Shown piece by piece: positions 6,989-14,116 of a DNA stretch of 14,165 nucleotides; within the stretch, counting starts at the first letter, position 1, and each line of letters starts with the position of its first letter. A program made the translations under genes and the position numbers. The DNA is from Dorea_D sp963559605 (GTDB taxonomy: Bacteria > Bacillota > Clostridia > Lachnospirales > Lachnospiraceae). The stretch spans positions 1 through 14,165 of the forward strand of contig CAUWLL010000054.1 in assembly GCA_963559605.1 (NCBI GenBank), in the 5' to 3' direction. Under the pieces are notes generated by a model. The model had not been told where the DNA came from, did not search any database, and was given only the letters and a program-made list of their open reading frames with translations.

Positions 6989-7853
6989 GATATGCTTTCG
7001 GTGTGCATTTCATATATCGCTTGAAGATCTGTCCGAAATATGCCGGACTTGCAAAACCGACCAGCCCTGCCGTCCTTGTAACGCTCTCTCCTGCGCGCAA
7101 AAGCGGCAGGCTTTTTTGGATTCTCAAAAACATCAGATATTCTAAAATTGTCATTTTCATATGTTTCTTGAAAAATCTGCAACATTCGCTCTTAGATATG
7201 TTCACATATGCCGCAACGGCTTCCAGACTGATGTCCTGCTGATAATGTTCTTCCATGTAAGAAACCATCTCCCGAAGTCTCTGGATATGTTCCTGCTTCG
7301 GATATTCTTTCTCCGGTCTTTTAGTGAAAAACTGATGGAATTTCTGCCAGATGCGCAGCAACAATATCTGTACCTGTATCTCGTAGTCTCCCGGACGTTC
7401 CTCCCACAATGTGTAGATTTCTTTCATCCAACGAATCACTTCCTTATGCCACAACACATTTTTTTCCAGTTTCAAGGATGCCCATCTTTCATTTTCCGTT
7501 ATAAAATTCACATATTTTGTCTGTATCAGGCTATTTTCGTAGCCATACAGGAATCTGGGATGAAAGGTGACAGAAAGATAGGTACAGTCGCCGGCATCCT
7601 TCATATATCCGGCATGCAGCGTATTGCTGTTTCCGAACATCCCCTCCCCCTCGCATAAGTCATATTTTCTGTCATTTACATGATACTCCATCTCTCCCGA
7701 GATGATCCATGTCAATTCGATTTCCGGATGCCAGTGCCACAAAAATGCCCCCTGCTCATAGGACTCGATCTTCTCCACACAGACGTTTACCGGAAACTCA
7801 TATTTTCCGTGTTCTTTTATCTCCTTTTGGTTTTGCCCGATATTTATCTGCAT
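6972..7853 (-). CDS. AraC-family transcriptional regulator (cupin sensor + HTH)
   Basis: A 293-residue regulator. The N-terminal half (about 20-110) is a cupin-like ligand-binding domain with HWHPEIELTWIISGEMEY (40-57) and a second part around NTLHAGYM (77-84). The C-terminal domain (about 190-290) has two helix-turn-helix units: DISLEAVAAYVNISKSECCRFF (207-228) and the family signature VGFASPAYFGQIFKRYMKCTPKAYQ (265-289). It is divergent from galK, with 133 bases between the two starts, so it is likely the activator or repressor of galK-galT in response to a sugar (inference). An AAGGA ribosome site lies 10 bases before the ATG, with GAGGAT closer. Confidence 0.88.
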   Translation of the reverse strand: MQINIGQNQKEIKEHGKYEFPVNVCVEKIESYEQGAFLWHWHPEIELTWIISGEMEYHVNDRKYDLCEGEGMFGNSNTLHAGYMKDAGDCTYLSVTFHPRFLYGYENSLIQTKYVNFITENERWASLKLEKNVLWHKEVIRWMKEIYTLWEERPGDYEIQVQILLLRIWQKFHQFFTKRPEKEYPKQEHIQRLREMVSYMEEHYQQDISLEAVAAYVNISKSECCRFFKKHMKMTILEYLMFLRIQKSLPLLRAGESVTRTAGLVGFASPAYFGQIFKRYMKCTPKAYQKGAE

Positions 7854-7890
7854 ATCCTCAATATCCTTATATTTTTCTACATGATTCTTA

Positions 7891-7919
7891 TTGATTTATC
7901 ATAAACTTCTCATTATTAT
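7891..7919 (+). promoter_or_regulatory. Probable sigma-A promoter of galK-galT
   Basis: TTGATT (7891-7896) and TATTAT (7914-7919) are separated by exactly 17 bases, in the gap between the divergent AraC-type gene and galK. This gives a transcript start near 7926 and a leader of about 60 bases. Confidence 0.5.
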
Positions 7920-7986
7920 TATAAATATAAAACAATGTGAAGGTTCCTGCAAGGGATACAAGAAAAAAAGATGGGAGATTGAAAAA

Positions 7987-9156
7987 ATGATGAAAAAACT
8001 GATGCAAACATTCACAGAACTGTACGGTGACGGCGGCGAATGCCGTACCTATTTTGCGCCGGGACGCGTGAATTTAATCGGAGAACACACTGACTATAAC
8101 GGAGGACATGTATTTCCATGCGCATTGACGCTTGGTACATATGCAGTGGCAAGAAAACGCGAGGACAACAAACTCCGTTTCTATTCCATGAATTTTGATT
8201 CCTTAGGCGTTGTAGAATCCGCACTTGACGATTTAGTTCCGCACAAAGAAGCATCTTGGACAAATTATCCAAAGGGGGTTATGTGGGCATTTGAAAAACG
8301 CGGCTACAAGTTAACCCACGGACTTGACATCTTAATCTACGGTGATATTCCAAACGGCTCCGGCTTATCCTCTTCCGCATCTTTAGAAGTGCTGACCGGC
8401 ATTATTTTGAAAGATATGTTTGGTTTTGACGATCTTTCCATGATCGACATTGCTTTGATCGGTCAGGATGCTGAAAATAATTTCAACGGTATGAACTGCG
8501 GAATCATGGATCAATTTGCAAGCGCCATGGGCAAGAAGGACCACGCCATTTTCCTGGATACAAATACTTTGAAATATGAGTATGCCCCGATCGCTCTTTC
8601 AGACGCCAAAATTATCATCACCAACAGTAAAGTGAAGCACAGTCTTGTCAATTCAGCATATAATGACCGCAGAAACGAAAGCGAGACTGCTCTCAAACAA
8701 TTACAGACTGTCGTTGACATCAAAACACTGGGCGACCTAACAAACGAAGAATTCGAGACACACAAAGACGTAATTAAAGACGAGCTTTTGCAGAGACGCG
8801 CAAAACATGCCGTATATGAAAATCAGCGTACCATCGAAGCAGTTGCCGCACTGAAAAATAACGATATTGAACGCTTTGGTAAACTGATGAACGCTTCCCA
8901 CGAATCCCAGCGATATGATTATGAGGTTTCCTGTGAGGAAATCGACATTCTCGTAGATCTCGCACAGGCAATACCGGGCGTTCTCGGTTCTCGTATCACC
9001 GGTGGCGGCTTCGGAGGATGTACCGTAAGCATCGTAAAAAATGATGCCGTAGACACATTTAAAGAGAAAATCGGGAAGTCCTACGCTGAAAAAGTGGGAC
9101 ATGAAGCTGAGTTCTATGTTGTGGACATCGGCGACGGCGCGCACAGATTAAGCTAA
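7987..9156 (+). CDS. galK: Galactokinase
   Basis: Phosphorylates alpha-D-galactose to galactose 1-phosphate with ATP, the entry step of the Leloir pathway in the cytoplasm. The 389-residue product has all GHMP kinase marks: the galactokinase signature PGRVNLIGEHTDYNGG (25-40), the ATP loop PNGSGLSSSAS (122-132), GIMDQF with catalytic Asp175 (172-177) and GSRITGGGFGG (334-344). The start at 7987 is chosen because GGGAG lies about 9 bases upstream and the protein then has the normal length; a second Met follows directly. The frame is open upstream to 7891, but that stretch includes the promoter. galT follows after 21 bases with its own ribosome site, forming an operon. Confidence 0.96.
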   Translation: MMKKLMQTFTELYGDGGECRTYFAPGRVNLIGEHTDYNGGHVFPCALTLGTYAVARKREDNKLRFYSMNFDSLGVVESALDDLVPHKEASWTNYPKGVMWAFEKRGYKLTHGLDILIYGDIPNGSGLSSSASLEVLTGIILKDMFGFDDLSMIDIALIGQDAENNFNGMNCGIMDQFASAMGKKDHAIFLDTNTLKYEYAPIALSDAKIIITNSKVKHSLVNSAYNDRRNESETALKQLQTVVDIKTLGDLTNEEFETHKDVIKDELLQRRAKHAVYENQRTIEAVAALKNNDIERFGKLMNASHESQRYDYEVSCEEIDILVDLAQAIPGVLGSRITGGGFGGCTVSIVKNDAVDTFKEKIGKSYAEKVGHEAEFYVVDIGDGAHRLS

Positions 9157-9177
9157 TCAAATCAGCAGGAGGCAGAT

Positions 9178-10668
9178 ATGTTATTTGAAAATATTAAAAA
9201 ATTAGTAGAATACGGTATTCAGACCGGACTCACACCGGAGTGTGAGCGTATTTACACAACAAATCTTCTATTGGAAATCTTCGGGGAAGATAATTACGAA
9301 GACGTAGATACAAACCTTTCTAACATCGACCTCGAGCAAGTGTTAAAAGCACTTCTTGACGAAGCAGTAAATCGCGGCATTATCGAGGACAGTATCGTTT
9401 ATCGCGACTTATTAGACACAAAAATGATGAATTGCCTGACACCGAGACCGGCACAGGTACAGAAGGAATTTCAGGAAAAATATGACATTTCCCCAGAAAC
9501 CGCTACTGACTATTACTACAAGCTCAGCCAGGACAGCGACTATATCCGTCGTTACCGTGTAAAAAAAGACTTAAAATGGACGGTAGATTCCCCTTACGGC
9601 GTCATCGATATTACCGTCAATCTATCTAAGCCGGAAAAGGATCCAAAGGCAATCGCGGCAGCAAAAAACGCGAAAGCAAGCAGCTACCCCAAATGTCAGT
9701 TATGCGTGGAGAACGAAGGTTATGCAGGGCGTGTAAACCATCCTGCAAGGGAAAATCACAGGATTATGCCCATCACGATCAATGACAGCAAATGGGGATT
9801 CCAGTACTCTCCATATGTGTACTACAACGAGCATTGTATTGTATTTAACGGACAGCACGTTCCGATGAAAATTGACCGGGCAGCATTTACCAAATTGTTT
9901 GACTTTGTAAAACAGTTCCCACATTATTTCCTCGGTTCTAATGCAGACCTCCCGATCGTCGGCGGTTCTATTTTAAGCCACGACCATTTCCAAGGCGGAA
10001 ATTATACATTTGCCATGGCGAAAGCGCCTATCGAAAAAGAGGTTACGATTCCGGGGTACGAAGATGTGGAAGCCGGTATTGTAAAATGGCCGCTCTCTGT
10101 TCTGCGTATTCGACACAAAGATGAGCAGCGCCTTATTGACCTTGCCGACCATGTACTGCAAAACTGGAGAGGCTACACCGATGAAGCAGCGTTTATCTTC
10201 GCGGAAACCGATGGCGAACCACACAATACGATCACCCCGATCGCCCGTAAGGTAGGAGATACTTACGAGCTGGATTTAGCGCTTCGCAATAACATTACAA
10301 CCGAAGAACATCCCCTCGGTGTTTATCATCCACATGCACAGTACCACCACATCAAAAAAGAAAACATCGGGCTTATCGAGGTTATGGGGCTTGCCGTACT
10401 TCCCGCACGTCTCAAAACCGAGCTGGAAACGCTTGCAGACTACATTCTGGCAGGCAAAGACCTTCGAAGCAACGATTCAACCGCCGGTCATGCAGACTGG
10501 GTAGAAAAATTTTTACCAAAATACAAAAACATCACCGCTGATAATGTAATGGACATTCTAAAAGAAGAAGTCGGGATCGTGTTCACACACGTTCTGGAAA
10601 ACGCCGGAGTGTACAAGTGTACGCCGGAAGGCAGAGACGCATTCCTAAGATTTATCGCAACGTTATAA
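9178..10668 (+). CDS. galT: UDP-glucose--hexose-1-phosphate uridylyltransferase, class II
   Basis: Transfers UMP from UDP-glucose to galactose 1-phosphate, giving UDP-galactose and glucose 1-phosphate. The 496-residue length and sequence match the class II GalT of Firmicutes, not the shorter class I enzyme. Family blocks include KCQLCVENEGYAGR (172-185), MPITINDSKWGFQYSPY (197-213), SILSHDHFQGG (264-274) and the His-rich GVYHPHAQYHHIKKENIG (381-398). AGGAGG lies 5 bases before the ATG. galE, needed to complete the pathway, is not in the window. The stop codon lies at the edge of a perfect inverted repeat. Confidence 0.96.
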   Translation: MLFENIKKLVEYGIQTGLTPECERIYTTNLLLEIFGEDNYEDVDTNLSNIDLEQVLKALLDEAVNRGIIEDSIVYRDLLDTKMMNCLTPRPAQVQKEFQEKYDISPETATDYYYKLSQDSDYIRRYRVKKDLKWTVDSPYGVIDITVNLSKPEKDPKAIAAAKNAKASSYPKCQLCVENEGYAGRVNHPARENHRIMPITINDSKWGFQYSPYVYYNEHCIVFNGQHVPMKIDRAAFTKLFDFVKQFPHYFLGSNADLPIVGGSILSHDHFQGGNYTFAMAKAPIEKEVTIPGYEDVEAGIVKWPLSVLRIRHKDEQRLIDLADHVLQNWRGYTDEAAFIFAETDGEPHNTITPIARKVGDTYELDLALRNNITTEEHPLGVYHPHAQYHHIKKENIGLIEVMGLAVLPARLKTELETLADYILAGKDLRSNDSTAGHADWVEKFLPKYKNITADNVMDILKEEVGIVFTHVLENAGVYKCTPEGRDAFLRFIATL

Positions 10669-10709
10669 TTGAGGACGTAGCCCTTTTCAAAAGGGCTACG
10701 TCCTCAATT
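10667..10709 (+). terminator. Perfect 21-bp inverted repeat at the galT stop codon
   Basis: Arms 10667-10687 and 10689-10709 are exact inverted copies around a single central C at 10688 (arm core GAGGACGTAGCCCTTTT). In RNA this gives a very stable hairpin and it probably ends galKT transcription. The + strand side is followed only by TTGCGTTTT rather than a clean T-run, so it could also be a mobile repeat or protein-binding dyad. Confidence 0.55.
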
Positions 10710-10720
10710 GCGTTTTGGGG

Positions 10721-10786
10721 TGTACCTAATTGTATTTTGACCTGTACCCAAATGCAAAATAGGGTGTACCCAATCATCAAAACTCT
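10721..10786. repeat. Three tandem 22-bp-spaced TGTACC repeats
   Basis: TGTACC begins at 10721, 10743 and 10765, an exact 22-base period. The following bases are similar (CTAAT, CCAAAT, CCAAT) and the preceding bases are mostly TTTTGGGG-, TTTTGACC- or AATAGGG-like. The last unit runs into the 3' end of the hydrogenase-like gene. Regular multiple repeats of this kind occur at IS21-family ends and at regulator arrays; no transposase gene is present here. Confidence 0.6.
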
Positions 10787-12003
10787 CTCGTCAACAGTGT
10801 ATCTTCCAGCAGATCTTCTACGGTATCAAGCCCAAGTTTCTCAAGTATTTTCAGCACGTAGGGATTCTCAAGGGGAGTCTTGAACACCGAGTTTTCGGCG
10901 TATTCATCCACATTTCTCGTTCCGGTTTCTTGGGGAAGAATGGCTTTCGGTCCGCCCACGCAGCCGCCTACGCACCCCATTCCTTCGTAGAAATTGGCGT
11001 CTATCTCTCCTTTTTGTAATCTACGGATCATTTCCATACACTCTTTTGTTCCGTTCGCCTGTACAGCGCGAACGGTGATACTCCTATCCGGGCGCAGATG
11101 TTCCACTGTCTCGGACACTGCCTGACTGACTCCCTTTGTCCTTGCGTAAAGTCTGCCTGCTTTGGAGGCATGTTCTTTTTCTTCTTCCGGCAATCTTTCC
11201 GGATGTATATCCGCTGCTTCAAAAATGTCCTTTATTTCTTGAAAGGTAAGAACATAGTCTACCGCATCTGAGATGTCCGGCTCTTTTGCCTCTTTTTTCT
11301 TGGCTAGGCAAGGACCAGCAAATACAGTAATTGCGTTGGGGTATATCTGTTTTATCATCCGCCCGCATGCAATCATAGGCGACACTGTCCCCGGTACATG
11401 AGGCATTAATTCTCTATAAATTTTTCGCAGCATAGCTATCCATACCGGACAACAGCAGCTTGTCAATTGGAAATCTCCCTCTCGGTTTACATTTTTATCA
11501 AACTCCAACGCTTCTTTCAGTGTCAATATATCCGCAAACAGCGCCACTTCCACCATTCCGGTAAATCCAAGCGCTTTAAATGCCACACGTAGTTTTCCGG
11601 GTGTTACTTCTTCTCCGAACTGCCCCAAAAATGCCGGAGCGATCATCATATAAACCGGAACCTTTGCTTCACGCACCGCTTTCATGGCTGGAAGTACTTC
11701 TCTGCTTGCCGTAAGGTTTTTATTTGCACATGCCTGTATGCAAGCCTCACACCCTACACATGCCTCGGGATCAATCGTCAGTTTTCCATCTTTGCCTTCC
11801 CGAATCGCGTCAAATACACAACTATTTGCACATGCCCTGTCGTAAGCGCATGTTTCACAGTCCTTCACTTGCAGTACTGGGGCATATTTTTTCGGATGCA
11901 GCAAACAATCGAGATGCACCGGATCATACTCCGGCGGCAATGCTTCTTCCGACGATATTTTTCTCTTTAAAAGATCATGATACAAATCTTCAAATGTTTT
12001 CAT
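10777..12003 (-). CDS. [FeFe]-hydrogenase-like protein with 2x[4Fe-4S] ferredoxin domain
   Basis: A 408-residue protein. Two ferredoxin cluster motifs lie near the N-terminus: Cys49-52-58-62 and Cys82-85-88-92. The H-cluster domain follows (about 115-355): TSCCCPVW (181-188), AGPCLAKKKE (229-238) and FYEGMGCVGGC (338-348). The four Cys needed to hold the H-cluster cubane appear present, including Cys232, Cys344 and Cys348. Differences from catalytic enzymes: the second motif has GPC where MPC is usual, the first has an extra Cys, and the third has CVGGC rather than CPGGC. Methionine to glycine at that place is known in sensory-type hydrogenases, so hydrogen sensing is as likely as turnover (inference). 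No PAS or kinase domain is attached and no maturases (HydEFG) are nearby. The start is ATG 12001-12003 with AAGGAG 4 bases upstream; a TTG 6 codons earlier is less likely. Confidence 0.87.
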   Translation of the reverse strand: MKTFEDLYHDLLKRKISSEEALPPEYDPVHLDCLLHPKKYAPVLQVKDCETCAYDRACANSCVFDAIREGKDGKLTIDPEACVGCEACIQACANKNLTASREVLPAMKAVREAKVPVYMMIAPAFLGQFGEEVTPGKLRVAFKALGFTGMVEVALFADILTLKEALEFDKNVNREGDFQLTSCCCPVWIAMLRKIYRELMPHVPGTVSPMIACGRMIKQIYPNAITVFAGPCLAKKKEAKEPDISDAVDYVLTFQEIKDIFEAADIHPERLPEEEKEHASKAGRLYARTKGVSQAVSETVEHLRPDRSITVRAVQANGTKECMEMIRRLQKGEIDANFYEGMGCVGGCVGGPKAILPQETGTRNVDEYAENSVFKTPLENPYVLKILEKLGLDTVEDLLEDTLLTREF

Positions 12004-12288
12004 GGCGCTCCTTTTCGTCAAATATATAAATCACTCTCTTCGTATTATTATCTATTTTGCGAAAATTCATCCCATAATATACTCATAATGCGTTCTTTGG
12101 ATTTTCTTAAGATTCTTTATAAACATTTCCAGTTTTTGACACATCTAAGACACAATTGACTCTTATAATAAATTTATCAAAACAAAGAGGACGTCGGATA
12201 TATAATTCCGAATTTGACATAATTGTATGACCGCCGGACCTCGACTAACAATTCCTTAAAAAGTTTATATAGATTTTTTCTTCCCTCT

Positions 12289-12320
12289 AAAAAGGCAGAT
12301 GTCACTCTTGCATCTGCCTT
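12289..12320 (-). terminator. Intrinsic terminator for - strand transcripts (SGNH hydrolase-xpt unit)
   Basis: AAGGCAGATG (12292-12301) pairs perfectly with CATCTGCCTT (12311-12320) around a 9-base loop. On the - strand it is followed by a five-T run (A's at 12289-12293 on +). It is the first good terminator downstream of xpt, so that transcript would run antisense across tRNA-Ser. Confidence 0.75.
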
Positions 12321-12337
12321 AAAAACTGTGTTATAAT
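12308..12337 (+). promoter_or_regulatory. Promoter of tRNA-Ser, overlapping the opposite-strand terminator
   Basis: A perfect -10 TATAAT (12332-12337) lies 18 bases after TTGCAT (12308-12313, 4 of 6 bases of a -35). Transcription would start near 12344, about 12 bases before the tRNA. The -35 lies in the loop and right arm of the terminator listed at 12289-12320. Confidence 0.6.
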
Positions 12338-12355
12338 AATTGCGCCGACAGGCTC

Positions 12356-12444
12356 GGAGATGTACTCAAGTGGCTGTAAGAGGTCGCACTCGAAATGCGA
12401 TAGGTCCTTTCCGGGGCGCGTGGGTTCAAATCCCACCATCTCCG
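12356..12444 (+). tRNA. tRNA-Ser (anticodon CGA)
   Basis: An 89-nt class II tRNA with a long variable arm. Acceptor GGAGATG (12356-12362) pairs with CATCTCC (12437-12443), with discriminator G at 12444. The anticodon stem TCGCA/TGCGA closes loop CTCGAAA, anticodon CGA. The T arm is GTGGG-TTCAAAT-CCCAC (12420-12436). CCA is not encoded. A T-rich stretch follows directly and may end the transcript. Confidence 0.95.
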
Positions 12445-12467
12445 TTTCTTTTTCTATAATTTCTTAA

Positions 12468-13049
12468 TTACTGCTCTCGAAAATGAATGGTTCCATTTTC
12501 ACAATCCATACTATCTATAATCGCCAACGATTCCAACTGGTATCCCAAATTACGAATGATTCTTCCTCCCGACTGAAAGTCTTTTTCTACAGTGATCCCG
12601 ATCCCTTCCACTGTTGCTCCTGCTGACTGCACGATTTGGATAAGTCCCTGAAGCGCGCATCCATTTGCCAGTAAATCGTCGATGATAAGCACATGATCAT
12701 CTTCTCCCAAAAACTTTTTCGCTACAATCACCTGATTCTTGCACTTGTGGGTAAATGACTCTACTTCCGCCACATACATCTCACCTTCCAGATTGATACT
12801 CTTTGCCTTCTTCGCAAATACCACGGGAGCCCCAAAATACTGTGCGGCGATACATGCTATCCCGATACCGGAGGCTTCTATGGTAAGAATTTTATTGATC
12901 GGTTTCCCGTCAAACCGCCTTTTAAACTCTTTTCCGATCTCATTCAGAAGCTCTATATCCATCTGATGATTCAAAAAGCTGTCCACTTTCAGTACATTTC
13001 CTTCTTTTACAATGCCGTCTTTTGCAATTCTTTCTTCCAAAAAATTCAT
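12468..13049 (-). CDS. xpt: Xanthine phosphoribosyltransferase
   Basis: Makes XMP from xanthine and PRPP in purine salvage. The 193-residue length matches B. subtilis Xpt (194). Family features are LKVDSFLNHQ (20-29), KILTIEASGIG (53-63), APVVFAKKAKSINL (74-87), the PRPP-binding loop VLIIDDLLANG (120-130) and GIGITVEKDFQ (149-159). An AAAGGAGA ribosome site lies about 7 bases before the ATG. It starts 22 bases after the SGNH hydrolase gene on the same strand, so the two are probably cotranscribed. There is no room for, and no sign of, the purine riboswitch that often precedes xpt. Confidence 0.94.
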   Translation of the reverse strand: MNFLEERIAKDGIVKEGNVLKVDSFLNHQMDIELLNEIGKEFKRRFDGKPINKILTIEASGIGIACIAAQYFGAPVVFAKKAKSINLEGEMYVAEVESFTHKCKNQVIVAKKFLGEDDHVLIIDDLLANGCALQGLIQIVQSAGATVEGIGITVEKDFQSGGRIIRNLGYQLESLAIIDSMDCENGTIHFREQ

Positions 13050-13071
13050 ATCGGTTTCTCCTTTGTCTTTC

Positions 13072-13752
13072 TTATCTGTCTTTCCGTATTATTTCGTAAA
13101 TATAATCTGCAATTCTCTCATATCCGATTGCATTCGGGTGTACACCGTCCCTGAACCAGTCTGGGTGATGTTCGGTCAAATGATACAGGTCAATGACCGT
13201 AACTCCTCGTTCCAGTCCGATTTCTGCTATACTTTCATATATTTCATTCTCAATATGCTCATTTTGAATGGTATATCTCACCTTTCCGGTCAGTCTGTCC
13301 GGGAAACATTTGGACGGCTGCATAAGATAAATGCGGGCATCCTCGTTTGCCTTCTGATAGGATTCCACAAATCTTTCGAGCTGCTCTTTATAATCGTCCG
13401 TATTCCAATCCATAATCTTAGAATCGTTCGTCCCGAGCATAATAATATAAATATCAGCTTTCTCAGCCAGTGTCTTTTTATAATAAGCCTCTTCCGTATA
13501 CGGATAGCTTCCATAATCAAGCAGTGTCCTGCTTCTGAGTCCGTAATTGAGCACTTGGTAATTATCGCCGAGCTTTTTCTGGAGCACCGCAGGATAAGAC
13601 TGGGATTTCCTCCGTCTGCCCACACCCGAACCGTAGGTAATGCTGTCTCCGACACATACTACTTTTGTCTTTTGCATATTGCCGGATAGCGCCAGCCAGA
13701 TTCCAACAGCAAATGCCGCCGCTATGCCGATAACAAACCATACTTTCTTCAC
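13072..13752 (-). CDS. Membrane-anchored SGNH/GDSL-family hydrolase
   Basis: A 226-residue protein with an N-terminal membrane anchor or uncleaved signal (about 4-22), so the catalytic domain probably lies outside the cell. SGNH blocks are in order: VGDSITYG (34-41, nucleophile Ser37), block II around NYGLRSRT (69-76), block III GTND (107-110, Asn109) and block V DGVHPN (202-207, Asp202/His205). The family contains esterases and deacetylases acting on lipids or cell-wall sugars; the substrate cannot be told. The start codon is GTG (13750-13752), with a modest AAAGG site 10 bases upstream. It lies 22 bases before xpt in the same direction. Confidence 0.88.
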   Translation of the reverse strand: MKKVWFVIGIAAAFAVGIWLALSGNMQKTKVVCVGDSITYGSGVGRRRKSQSYPAVLQKKLGDNYQVLNYGLRSRTLLDYGSYPYTEEAYYKKTLAEKADIYIIMLGTNDSKIMDWNTDDYKEQLERFVESYQKANEDARIYLMQPSKCFPDRLTGKVRYTIQNEHIENEIYESIAEIGLERGVTVIDLYHLTEHHPDWFRDGVHPNAIGYERIADYIYEIIRKDR

Positions 13753-13802
13753 ACCGAATACGCCTTTCTGTCTTTTGATACCTTTTCCTATAGTTTAATA
13801 TA

Positions 13803-13818
13803 GAGTTCGCCGGAACTC
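13803..13818. promoter_or_regulatory. Dyad upstream of the SGNH hydrolase gene
   Basis: GAGTTC (13803-13808) and GAACTC (13813-13818) form an inverted repeat with a 4-base centre, about 50 bases upstream of the start. A weak promoter (TTGAGT, 17 bases, TAAACT on the - strand) would overlap it, so it may be an operator. Evidence is slight. Confidence 0.25.
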
Positions 13819-13870
13819 AAGAAAAAATGTCACGCCCTTAACATTTGTGACACTTATGATTCTTTATATA

Positions 13871-13917
13871 AACCAAAAAATGCTCCAACCCTTTATGCAA
13901 AGGTTTGGAGCATTTTT
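13871..13917 (-). terminator. Terminator of the tRNA-Val/tRNA-Leu transcript, usable in both directions
   Basis: Arms 13876-13894 and 13899-13917 pair over 19 bases with one mismatch around loop ATGC (13895-13898). The - strand side ends in a T-run just downstream of tRNA-Leu; the + strand side also ends in five T's. Confidence 0.85.
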
Positions 13918-13923
13918 AATTAA

Positions 13924-14010
13924 TGCCGCAGACCGGAATCGAACCGGTACGGGAGTATAAGTCCCGCAGGATTTTAAGTCCTGTGCGTCTGCCAGTTCCG
14001 CCACTGCGGC
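13924..14010 (-). tRNA. tRNA-Leu (anticodon UAA)
   Basis: An 87-nt class II tRNA. The 5' acceptor strand GCCGCAG (complement of 14004-14010) pairs with CTGCGGC (complement of 13925-13931), with discriminator A. The anticodon stem CAGGA/TCCTG closes loop CTTAAAA, anticodon TAA. The long variable arm is GCGGGACTTATACTCCCGT and the T loop is TTCGATT. CCA is not encoded. Confidence 0.95.
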
Positions 14011-14116
14011 ATGTTTACCAGCGCCAACTCCAAAGGAGTTGTGTGCATCGTGCGTAGCACGCGTCACATTTTGCGGTTCACAAACTATTTTTCGCGGTAA
14101 AGTATTTTCCGCAAAA

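Larger units (their letters stand above)
12004..12355. other. Gene-free stretch upstream of the hydrogenase-like gene and tRNA-Ser
   Basis: No convincing gene on either strand. The region should hold the promoter of the hydrogenase-like gene (- strand), but I could not place good boxes. It contains TTGACA (12136-12141) and TATAAT (12164-12169) on the + strand, which are too far apart (22) to form a standard promoter. It also holds a GC-richer block (12187-12242) able to form short stems, the terminator at 12289-12320 and the tRNA-Ser promoter, both listed separately. Confidence 0.5.

Noticed and set aside
7003..7658. Overlapping + strand reading frames across the AraC-type gene
   Set aside because: They lack ribosome sites and family features and lie opposite a clearly real gene with intact cupin and HTH domains.
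8511..10224. - strand reading frames of 65-135 codons opposite galK and galT
   Set aside because: They are shadows of two well-supported enzymes, with no recognisable domains or start signals.
10721..10786. Triple TGTACC repeat as a CRISPR array
   Set aside because: The conserved part is only about 10 bases in a 22-base period, with no spacer/repeat structure of normal size and no cas genes.
12136..12169. TTGACA and TATAAT as a + strand promoter
   Set aside because: The spacing is 22 bases, outside the usable range, and no + strand gene follows before the tRNA, which has its own promoter.
13050..13071. Purine riboswitch before xpt
   Set aside because: Only 22 bases separate xpt from the preceding gene, too few for the aptamer, and no aptamer core is seen further upstream of the hydrolase gene.
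13864..14067. 67-aa reading frame on the - strand containing AVAELADAQDLKSCG
   Set aside because: It is a translation through tRNA-Leu and its terminator; this peptide is a common false product of tRNA genes.
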